Source of the DNA: Oenanthe sinensis
Taxonomy: Eukaryota > Streptophyta > Magnoliopsida > Apiales > Apiaceae
DNA length: 64,000 nucleotides
Direction: 5' to 3'
Assembly: GCA_028671895.1 (NCBI GenBank)
Contig: CM053802.1
Coordinates: 39,718,201-39,782,200, forward strand
The notes beneath the pieces were generated by a model. The model saw only the letters and a program-made list of their open reading frames with translations. It did no database searches and was not told the origin of the DNA. A program made the translations under genes and the position numbers. Of this stretch, positions 10,676 through 20,108 are shown piece by piece. Within the stretch, counting starts at the first letter, position 1; the number at the start of each line of letters is the position of its first letter.

Positions 10676-11465
10676 TGAGGGCATTAACTTAAGTGGTGCT
10701 AGAGGATTTGTAAGACATCTTGTCTTGATTTTTTTTTTGCTTGGGGTAATGTGGGTATAAACTAAGTTCATAAGTAGTGAAACTGAGCTTGGGACACTTG
10801 GTGACAGTGGGCTCATGCAACAACGGTAGTGAACGCAAGCGACAACAAAACTGCACGTGGGCGACACCGACAATGGGGCGGGTGACACCCTTGACGACAA
10901 TTACTTAAAGCAACTCCATAAATGTGATAGCTCACTTGGTGATGGTTATTGACGGTTCCAAGCAGTTAAAGGCAAGGAAAACTTGTAGAGACATGGGGCA
11001 CATGTGGTAGTCACATGTTAGGGCACTTAGAATAAGTTGAGGGCAGTTTTATAATAGTTGTACTGCTATTAAAACTGCCTAGATGTGCAAATTTGTGCCA
11101 CATAAATTTATTTTAAGTATTCAGATGTGAACATGGGGATGATCATATTATTTATTTTAATATGTGGGACTATAGGCAATTGTGGGAAAATACTTGGGTG
11201 GGAAAAATTCTAGGTGTATTGTGGGTAAAGTAGCACGTGGGATGAAATATTAGGGGAATTAAGAGGATTTTAATCTCACTCCATAACTCTTGTTTTCCTT
11301 TATATATATTGTGGTGATATAATATAAAAGTTATCTTTAACCGTATATTATTTTGGAAGTTCATTCATATTGTTGCATATTATGTGCTTAGTCTATATAG
11401 CAATTTCGTGGAAAGATCAGGCCACATGGGGCAAAAATTTGGTTTGAAAATCAAACCTCATGACA
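10676..11465 (+). repeat. 3' LTR of the gag-only element
   Basis: Second copy of the 8348-9078 LTR, ending CCTCATGACA at 11465. It carries extra bases around 10800-10880 and 11080-11120 compared with the first copy. No clear polypurine tract precedes it. Confidence 0.6.
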
Positions 11466-12529
11466 TTTACAATTATAGCTTTAATACGGCTTGTCCCGTT
11501 GAGACCCTACCCCAGCACGAGTAGGCAACGTCCAGTAAAGGCTGAAAGGAAATGCCTTTCTTTGACTGAATATCTATCCCTCGTTCCCTTAACGAAGATC
11601 TGTCAGGTTATGGCGGATCGGAATAGGATGTAATCTCTTGTGATACACTAGCCCTCTTCCTTTTTGGATTGATTAAAAGTGTCTCGATAACATACAGATT
11701 ATCTAGAGTCCATTATAACAAGATTCGTGATATTAAACATGTTCAATGTCCCAGACTTCTGTATGAAACACATTCACATCTTTTCACTATGATCATTTTA
11801 ACTTCAAATATACTACCTCCAATCCTGGCTAAATAATGGTGTAAGTAAACGGTGTTAATTTTTTTGAGGCAGCATACAAACCAGTCTTTCTTGCTTATCA
11901 AACATTCAGTGCATGATTTGTAATTGTGTGAATGAACCTTACATCTATATCTTAGTGAAACATTGCATGCTTTAATTACTAATTTTATCCATATGTAATC
12001 GCGGTAATCTAGGATGAAGAATAATTATGATCCTTTTTTGAGTTTATTATTTAGGAGATAATTATTGATTTACTGTAGCCTGGTAGCATTGCCTTGGATG
12101 ATTAATAAATATTACCATGCTTAATTTTATTTGTATTACATGCAAGGATTTATGTTGAATTTTCTATAACACTGAAGGTCATGTCTTTTATGTATGTGTT
12201 TGGTACTAAAAGTTGTAATAACTGTTTGATAGTAGATATACTTGATGCTTTTAAAAATCTTTATATTATAATAAGATTAACTTTAAAATCATAACATAGA
12301 TAGTAAAATAGAAAGATACATCAATGTAATTGTCCTTTCCAATGTTTGTATATGATTCATTAAAAAAATCTCGTCGAAATGTATAATTAGCATATTCTAC
12401 AACATACCTTTTTAATTCATTTTTTCTCTGTAAATCACTTCATGTTAGGATGACCTATAAAATCCAGTCCAATATATATTGTTGTTGTGTATGCGAAATA
12501 ATGTATATCAACAAATGAATAAAAATTGA
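11466..12529. other. Intergenic DNA without recognised features
   Basis: 11490-11640 is less AT-rich than its surroundings and of no recognised origin. The remainder is AT-rich with short unrelated ORFs only. Confidence 0.4.
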
Positions 12530-12534
12530 ACTCT
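12530..12534. repeat. Target-site duplication, left copy (actct)
   Basis: actct directly precedes the 5' LTR at 12535 and recurs at 25412-25416 directly after the 3' LTR. This defines a single insertion event for element 1. Confidence 0.95.
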
Positions 12535-13724
12535 TGTTAGGAATTATGAGTTTTGATGATAACAAATTACTTAGAATTTCAATAGGGACTCAAAATTATT
12601 TTGTAACTGATCAATGGATATGACTTATAAATATCCATTGACTAGGAAACCAGTTATCAGTTGAAACTTGTTTATCAACTGATAAACTGGATTGTAGCAT
12701 TGATTTATGTTTCACTATCAATTGATTGTATTACCTCGATGGATGCAATGATGTAGTCAACTGATGTTATTGACTTCAATTTCTAACTTCTCAACAGATG
12801 TGAAGAATGGCTGATCAATTGTAAATATTCTAAGTCAGAATTCTCACAAGTGAAGTGATCAACTGATGTTGAAGTCGATGGATGAAGACACTACTCAACG
12901 GATGAAAGCTATCAACTGATACAAGTCATCAATGGATAATTACAGTCAACGGATAAAGAACCATCAATGGATAAGGAGTCGATGGATAACTCAATTATCC
13001 ATCGACACATCAACTGATCAACAGATATCCTATCCATCGATGGATAAGCAAAGGTGAATCAACTGATAAGCTTAACAGCATTTATCAGTTGATTAAAGTT
13101 TCCCTATTTAGCTAAAGCCAGAAATTACGGGAACAGTGCAGAAACTGAATCATTGGAAGACAGTCCTGTCAGGATTGTGAAGACTTTCAAGGCAACACAG
13201 CATCCAAGGAATATCTTAAGACAAAGACACTTCCAGAGCTAGTTAGTTCTACAAGGAAGGCTGTGAAAAGAAGCTAGTTTCTATTTTTATGTAAACAGTA
13301 TAAATTGTAATATTATATTGTTATCAGTCGATAGAAAACTAGAGTAGTAGTTTTTGTATAAAAAGCAAAAACACAGTAGCAAAGAGAGAGGGTTTTTTCA
13401 GAAGAACTCAAGAAAAGCAAAGTAGAAAATCAGGCAGAACTTGTAATGCTTTTCTAAGTTCTACATTCAACTTTGTACGCAGCTTAGTATTTTTACTAAG
13501 ATCAATTGAAAGCAAAAACTCACTAGTGGAAAAACAATCCACTAGTAATTTTTAATCTTGTTGTTTTTGTTTTCAACACTTTAGTTATCCAGTTCTTAGT
13601 TACATCAATCTTAATTAAACACTCTCTTTGTACAAACTTATTTCCGCAAGAAGTTGAATTAATTATTAAGTTTGTATTCAACCCCTCCCTTCTCCAAACT
13701 TAGTGTACTTAAGGGCGAATAACA
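12535..13724 (+). repeat. 5' LTR of element 1
   Basis: Starts TGTTAGGAAT and ends GGCGAATAACA. A TATA box (TATAAAAA) is at 13357-13364; upstream is the motif array, downstream a purine-rich then pyrimidine-rich leader. Identical in length to the 3' LTR at 24222-25411. Confidence 0.95.
12610..13095 (+). repeat. TCRAYNGATAA motif array in the element 1 LTR
   Basis: More than 20 copies of an 11-base motif, TC(A/G)A(C/T)NGATAA, or close variants occur in about 490 bp, in both orientations (forms such as TCAACTGATAA, TCAATGGATAA, TTATCCATCGA). A perfect 16-bp palindrome, TATCCATCGATGGATA, is at 13031-13046. The array lies upstream of the LTR TATA box and is repeated in the 3' LTR at about 24297-24783. 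Confidence 0.85.
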
Positions 13725-13726
13725 AT

Positions 13727-13738
13727 TGGTATCAGAGC
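13727..13738 (+). other. Primer-binding site, tRNA-iMet type
   Basis: TGGTATCAGAGC, two bases after the 5' LTR end. Confidence 0.95.
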
Positions 13739-13783
13739 AAGCTTTCAACAAACAGAAAGTCAAGATCTAAAAGTACATCAAGA

Positions 13784-16273
13784 ATGGGTCAAAGAGACAC
13801 AGGAGTTAAGATTCCAGTTCTAGAGAAAGATGAATATTTTCCCTGGAAAGTAAAAATGCACTTGCATCTGCTATCTATTGATCCTTCCTATGTTCATTGC
13901 ATAGAGAAAGGTCCACATGTGCCTATGAAAATAGTTACAAGTGTAAATGCAGACGGTACTCAAGCACCAGACAAACTCATTCCTAAATCTGTGAGTGAGT
14001 ATACAGATTAAGATGAAAAGGAAGTACACAAGGACAAAAAGGCTATGAACATCTTGTTTAATGGTCTTGACAAGGACATGTTTGACAATGTCATCAGTTG
14101 TACAACCTCCAAAGAAGTCTGGGACACTCTTCAAACCCTCTGTGAAGGTACTGAGCAAGTAAGAAAGAACAAGATGCAACTCTTGATTCAAAAGTATGAG
14201 GCCTTTCACTTCAAGGGTGGTGAAACAATAAATGATACATATAGTAGGTTTCAAAAGCTGTTGAATGAGCTTAAACTATATGGAAGAGTTTATGCTGTTG
14301 AGGACACCAACCTCAAATTTTTGAGGTCCCTACCCAAAGAATGGAAACCAATGACTGTCTCTATAAGGCAATCTCCTGACTTTAAAGATTATACTTTGGA
14401 CAAGCTGTATGGCATCTTGAAAACCTATGAGTTGGAGCTACAGCAAGATGAGGAAATTGAGAAAAGTCAGAAGAGAGAAAAGTCCATTGCTTTGGTGGTC
14501 AAGGATAAGCAAGTTGCAGAAACAGATGAAGATGCTGATTTCAAAGAAGGGAAGAAAGAAGGTCATGGCAATGGTGCAAATTATGTTAGATATGATGAAT
14601 CTTCTACTAGTAAAGGAAAAGAACTTTGTGACAGTGATGAGTCACTCATCAAAGATGAAATGGATGAAATAGATGAGCATTTAGCTTTTCTATCAAGAAA
14701 ATTTTCTAAACTCAAGTTCAAAAGGAATCCAATGCAAAGGCCTGGATCACAGTTCAGAAGAGACACTCAACAAGGCAAAAATCTTGTTGACAGAACTCAA
14801 TTCAGATGCTTTAATTGTGGATTGGCTGGTCACTTTTCAAGTGAATGCAGAAAGCCCAAAGTTGAAAAGAGGTCAAAGTCTAGTGATGGTATTGACTATA
14901 AGAAGAAGTACTTTGACTTGCTTAAACAAAGAGAGAAGGCTTTTGTGACAGAAGAAAAGGACTGGGCTGCTAAGGAGGATTCTGAAGAAGAAGAAGAACA
15001 CATCAATCTTGCACTAATGGTCAATCAAGATGACCAGGAAGCTAGTTCATCCAGCAATCAGGTAATTTCTACAAATCTATCTGAGTTGTCCAAAGATGAA
15101 TGCAATATTACTATTAATGAAATGTCTAATGAATTGTATAATTTGCATGTCACTCTTAAGTCTTTGAACAAAGAGAACACTAGGCTCAAATTAACATTAG
15201 AAACTCTCACTGAAAGAAACAATTTCTTAGAGAGTGAGCTAGTGCAATTGGACAGACTCAAGATGGAAAACAAAGATGCTAGAAATGAACTAGTTGACAG
15301 TAAAAAGGAAATAGAGAAGTTAAAAGAAAAATTAGAGGATGAACTAAGAACCATTGACAAGTGGAACCGATCAAGTAAAACTAGTAAGAAGATGAATGGC
15401 ATTCATGGAACAAACTCTTTCATCATGTTGTCTGAAACTCTTGAGAAAATAGCCATTGATGAAGATCAATCTTTAGAAAAGAAGCAATCGATTGATAACT
15501 CTGAATCAACTGATAAGAATTATCCATCGATTGATAATGCTATTCCAACGGATAATTATCCATCGATTGAGAAGTCATCAACTGCTAAGAAATGTGATAT
15601 TAAAACTAAGTTTAACAGACCTATTAAATTTGTCAAAGAAAGTAGCTCCTCTGAATCTCAAATCAAAGTTGAAAAGGCTAATATAGGATTCTTATCTAAA
15701 AATCAGTTGAAAGAGAAATTGGAAAAGATAGAACCTAATATTCAGCCAAATGAAAAGAAGAAGAAAAATAGAAATGGTAAAGTAGGCATAAACAAGCACA
15801 ACAACTACACACCTGACAAATATGCTCCTAGGAAAGTATGTGCTAAGTGTGGTAGTAAAAATCATTTATCTGTGCAATGTAAACTCACCATGCCTACAAC
15901 AACAAATGTACCCGCTGTACCCAACATGCATACCAATTCTGTTTTTCCTCATTTAGTTGATTCTCATGCTATTCATGCTCAGTATGCATCAATGCCTTAT
16001 ATGTTTAATCCATATCTTGCATTTGCCAATATGAATATGCCTGCTATGCCATGGAATATGCTTAACAATCTTCATGCACCAAATTTTTCCAATTCTGCAA
16101 GCATGAGCATTCCAAATATTAGCACTGAGAATTCTGAGGTAGGGAGACCAACACCTAAGGTTGAAGTGGAAGTAAAACCACCCAAACCAAAGGTACAAAA
16201 ATTGGAAACCAAGCCAAAGATTACAACTAATAAGAAAGGACCCAAGGCAACTTGGGTACCAAAATCAACTTGA
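13784..16273 (+). pseudogene. gag: gag of element 1, one in-frame stop
   Basis: ATG at 13784 (MGQRDTGVKIPVLEKDEYFP), ending TGA at 16271-16273, 830 codons. A TAA at 14009-14011 interrupts codon 76; the frame is open on both sides. Order: N-terminal copia Gag start, UBN2-type capsid region (about residues 90-210), CCHC knuckle CFNCGLAGHFSSEC (about 342-355), charged coiled-coil region, SIDN/STDN repeats (about 568-596), second knuckle CAKCGSKNHLSVQC (about 686-699), then a Met/Asn/Pro-rich stretch and a final GPKATWVPKST. The same GPK..WVPK ending closes Gag in the dimer family. A partial protein could start at the ATG at 14045. Confidence 0.9.
15484..15576 (+). repeat. LTR-type motif cluster inside gag
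   Basis: Five copies of the TCRAYNGATAA motif or variants, encoding SIDN, STDK, SIDN, PTDN and SIEK. It is the same motif as in the LTR but lies within an open coding frame. Confidence 0.8.
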
Positions 16274-16290
16274 TTTGTTTTGACTGTGTG

Positions 16291-16293
16291 CAG
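16291..16293 (+). promoter_or_regulatory. Possible 3' splice site just after the gag stop
   Basis: TGACTGTGTGCAG|GG follows the gag stop by about 20 bases and could act as an acceptor for a spliced pol RNA. The dimer family has a similar acceptor at the same place. No experimental support; low certainty. Confidence 0.3.
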
Positions 16294-17694
16294 GGAAAAA
16301 GAAGAAATCTTTGGTACTTGGACAGTGGGTGTTCAAGACACATGACTGGAGATAAATCCCTGCTCATAAAGTTTGAGGAGAAAGCTGGCCCTGGAGTAAC
16401 TTTTGGAGATGACAGCAAAGGGCACACCATGGGATATGGCTTGATTTCAAAAGAGAATGTCATCATTGAACCTGTTGCATTAGTTGATGGCTTAAGACAT
16501 AACTTGTTAAGCATAAGTCAACTATGTGACAATGGAAATAAAGTCTGTTTCACAACAGAAGCATGCATAATTTCCAACAAGGTAGATGGAAGCCTGGTCA
16601 TGACTGAGAATAGAAAAGGGAATGTGTACATAGCTGACTTCAACTCAACAAATGCAGAATCAATGACTTGTCATCTCTCTAAGGCAAGTACAAATGAAAG
16701 TTGGCTGTGCATAAGAAATTAGCTCACTTGAATTTCAAAGCCATGAATCTCTTGGTTAAGAAAAATCAAGTGAGAGGCTTACCACAAATGGAATTTGTCA
16801 AGGATGGACTTTGTGATGCTTGTCAGAAAGGAAAACAGAGGAAGGCATCATTTAAGTCGAAATTGGAATCTTTAATTGAAAAGCCACTTGAGTTATTACA
16901 TATGGATTTGTTTGGTCCTGTAAATGTCATGTCTATTGCAAAGAAGAAGTATGCTCTAGTCATTGTGGATGATTTTTCAAGATTCTCATGGACTTATTTT
17001 CTACATTCAAAGGATGAAGCTAGTCATCTCATCATCAAGCACATAAGAGAAAATGAGAAAAATCTTGAATTGGATGTAAAGAAGATAAGGAGTGACAATG
17101 GAACAGAATTCAAAAATTCCACAATGAAAGAGTTCTGTGAATCAAAAGGAATCATACACACATTTTCTGCACCCAGAACACCTCAACAAAATGGGGTAGT
17201 TGAAAGGAAAAATAGGACATTGATTGAAGCTGCTAGAACCATGTTGGAAGATGTCAAACTCCCAACATACTTCTGGGCTGAGGCCATAAATACAGCATGT
17301 TTTACTCAAAACATCTCCCTAGTAAATAAAGCTCAAGGGAAGACTCCTTATCAATTGATCAAGAAAGACAAAAAGCCAAAGGTGGGATTTCTTCATGTCT
17401 TTGGCTGCAAGTGCTATGTACTAAGAAATCAAGGTGAAAACCTAGGAAAATTTGAAGCCAAGGCTGATGAAGCTATATTTGTTGGGTATGCACTATCAGG
17501 CGTAGCCTATAGAGTCTACAATCTCAGACTACACATTATTATGGAATCTGTACATGTAGTATTTGATGATAAAAAGATTCAAGGCTTGTTTGATGAAGGA
17601 AATCATGACACACTGCATTTTGAGAATGAATCAAATGATGTAAATGATGATGAAGAGGCAGAAATTATAAAACCTCAAGTGTTCAGAAACCCAA

Positions 17695-17795
17695 TATCAG
17701 TTGATGTTATTGCATCAATGGATAATTTATCAGTTGACAGAAATCCATCAACTGATAATGCATCAACTGATAACTCCTCAACGGATAATCAACAA
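17695..17795 (+). repeat. LTR-type motif cluster in the IN-RT linker of pol
   Basis: Six copies of the TCRAYNGATAA motif or variants encode SVD, SMDN, SVDR, STDN, STDN and STDN between the integrase and RT domains. Confidence 0.8.
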
Positions 17796-17816
17796 TCTAC
17801 ATCAAGGGTATCCACT

Positions 17817-17828
17817 TCAGGGGGAGGG
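17817..17828 (+). other. Internal polypurine-tract-like sequence in pol
   Basis: TCAGGGGGAGGG contains the AGGGGGAG core of the true PPT at 24211. The dimer family has three such copies at the equivalent IN-RT linker position. It may be a central PPT for plus-strand priming, or a simple coding coincidence. Confidence 0.4.
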
Positions 17829-19602
17829 TTTCAGAATCAATCTACAAATTCAGATCACTTTGAGTTCAATACAAGTGATCATGAAGCTTCATCATCAAGG
17901 CAAAATTTGTCTCCTCAAAGAAAATGGACAAGAAGCCATCCATTTGAACTAATTATTGGAAATGCAGAAGATGGTGTCAAGACAAGAAGTGCTACTCAAA
18001 ATGAGTGTCTGTATAGCAGTTTTCTATCTCAAGAAGAACCCAAAAGAATTGAAGAGGCTCTCATGGATCCTGATTGGGTTTTGGCTATGCAAGAAGAACT
18101 GAATCAGTTTGAAAGAAATAAAGTATGGAAGCTGGTGCCCAGACTAAAAGATAGATCAGTAATTGGTACAAAATGGGTATTCAGAAACAAAATGGATGAA
18201 ACTGGTATTGTGACTAGGAACAAAGCAAGGCTTGTAGCAAAGGGTTATTCACAAGAAGAAGGAATTGATTTTGATGAAACTTTTGCACCAGTTGCAAGGT
18301 TAGAAGCAATTAGAATCTTTTTGGCTTATGCTGCACATGCTAATTTCAAAGTCTACCAGATGGATGTTAAAAGTGCATTTTTGAATGGAGTACTAGAAGA
18401 GGAAGTCTATGTGGAACAACCTTCTGGCTTTGAAGATCCAAAATTTCCTAACTTTGTCTACTTTTTACTCAAAGCACTTTATGGCTTGAAGCAAGCACCA
18501 AGGGCATGGTATGACACTTTATCTCAGTTTCTCATTGGGAATCATTTCACAAGAGGTACTGTTGATAAAACTCTATTCAGTAGAAATGTTAATGGCTCTA
18601 TCATTCTTGTACAAATTTATGTGGATGACATTATTTTTGGATCAACAAATGAGGAACTTTGCAAGAAGTTTGCCAAACTAATGCAGAGTAAATATGAAAT
18701 GAGCATGATGGGAGAGCTTACCTACTTTCTTGGGTTACAAGTCAAACAAGTTAAGGATGGTATTTTTATAAATCAAACAAAGTACATTCATGATTTGTTA
18801 AAGAAATTTGAGTTAAGTGAATGTTCTTCTGCAAAAACTCCCATGGCCACTGCCACTAAACTTGAATTAAATACCAAAGAAGCTAAGGTGGATATTTCAA
18901 GTTATAGAGGCATGGTAGGCTCACTTTTATATTTAACTGCTAGTAGGCCAGATATAATGTTCTCTACATGCTTATGTGCTAGATTTCAGGTTGATCCTAG
19001 AGAATCTCATTTAGTAGCTATTAAAAGAATTTTCAGATATCTTAAGGGTACATCAAATTTAGGTATTTGGTATCCTAGAGATTCTGGTTTTAATCTAATA
19101 GGCTACTCAGATGCAGATTATGCAGGTTGCAAAATAGACAGGAAAAGTACTACAGGCACCTGTCAATTTCTGGGAAACAAACTTGTGTCATGGTTTAGCA
19201 AAAAGCAACATTCAGTATCAACTTCAACTGCAGAAGCTGAGTACATTGCTGCTGGAAGTTGCTGTGCACAAATTTTATGGATGAGGAATCAACTATTTGA
19301 CTATGGGTTCAACTTGAACAAAATTCCCATCTTCTGTGACAATACAAGTGCCATTGCAATAACAGAAAATCCTGTGCAACATTCCAGAACCAAACACATT
19401 GACATAAGGTATCATTTCATTAGGGAACATGTAATGAATGGTACAGTTGAATTACATTTTGTCCCTAGTGAACAATAACTTGCAGACATATTTACCAAAC
19501 CTCTAGATGAATCTACTTTTAATAGATTAGTCTGTGAGTTAGGTATGCTTAATTATGCTCATGCTTAAAATGTCTGTCAAGTTTTGTAGCCATTGTTCAC
19601 AA

Positions 19603-19832
19603 TTATCAATGGATATTTATCTATCGACAGATAATTACCTAAGTAATTGTTTATCGACGGATAAATCCCTTCTTATTTGATCAACAGATAAATGTTATTC
19701 CTATCGATGGATATTTATCTATCGACAGTTAATTACCTTGGTAGTTAGTGATCGATCGATAAATGATTAATTCTTTATTTTATCCGTCGATAGTAATAGA
19801 ATTTCTACAATTTTATTCATCCGTTGATCAGA
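19603..19832 (+). repeat. TCRAYNGATAA array in the pol-ORF3 spacer
   Basis: About nine copies in 230 bp, two of them inverted (TTATCCGTCGAT, TCATCCGTTGAT). It is the same array type as in the LTR and stands about 110 bp upstream of a TATA box and 280 bp upstream of ORF3. Confidence 0.85.
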
Positions 19833-19943
19833 TTATAGCCGTTGGAGAATTACCATCTCGGGTAATAAACTACAGTCTTTTATTACATCAACGGTTATCT
19901 GCCTAATTAAAAAGTCCTTTCAAGTCTTTTTAATACTAGAAAA

Positions 19944-20031
19944 TATAAATAGCAGTTGCAATTAAAAATTCATTCTTACCTGCTATTTTTTTTTCTCTCT
20001 AAACTATTCATCTCTGTCTCTCTCTCTCAAG
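19944..20031 (+). promoter_or_regulatory. Candidate internal promoter for ORF3
   Basis: TATAAATA at 19944-19951, followed 35-80 bases later by a pyrimidine patch (CTCTCTCTCTCAAG ending at 20031), then an AU-rich leader and the ORF3 ATG at 20109. This order matches plant core promoters. The patch ending CAAG could instead be a 3' splice site for a subgenomic RNA. Function is inferred from arrangement only. Confidence 0.5.
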
Positions 20032-20108
20032 CTAATTTTATCTAATTCTCACGAGCTCTCACAAATTCTTTCAAGTTCACTTTAATTTCTTGAATATTAA
20101 CTGAAAGA

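Larger units (their letters stand above)
8348..11465 (+). mobile_element. Old gag-only LTR retrotransposon (Ty3/gypsy-type Gag)
   Basis: Two direct LTR-like copies (8348-9078 and 10676-11465) enclose 1.6 kb. Both LTRs end in CATGACA, and a tRNA-Met-like PBS follows the first. The interior encodes only a Gag; no protease, RT or integrase motif was seen, and there is little room for one. The LTRs differ by many substitutions and indels, so the insertion is old. It may be a terminal-repeat element with a gag domain (TR-GAG) or an internally deleted gypsy element. LTR starts are uncertain by about 60 bases and no TSD was found. Confidence 0.65.
16252..19568 (+). pseudogene. pol: pol of element 1 (PR-IN-RT-RNase H), one frameshift and one late stop
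   Basis: Lies in the -1 frame relative to gag, overlapping it by about 20 bases, with no ATG nearby; the frame opens at a TTG at 16252. Protease: LDSGCSRHMTG with the active Asp at 16321. Integrase: HHCC zinc finger, then the catalytic D-D-E in LLHMDLFGP, IRSDNGTEF and VVERKNRTL. RT: core with YVDD at 18618-18629. RNase H: GYSDADYAG and STAEAEYIA. Damage: one base missing near 16710 shifts the frame at the start of integrase, and CAA to TAA at 19476-19478 truncates about 30 codons before the normal end at 19568. Each piece is otherwise open. Confidence 0.92.

Noticed and set aside
13727..13738. tRNA-Met gene fragment
   Set aside because: Only the primer-complementary bases are present; it is a PBS.
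13871..14254. 127-codon minus-strand ORF across gag of element 1
   Set aside because: Antisense shadow of gag.
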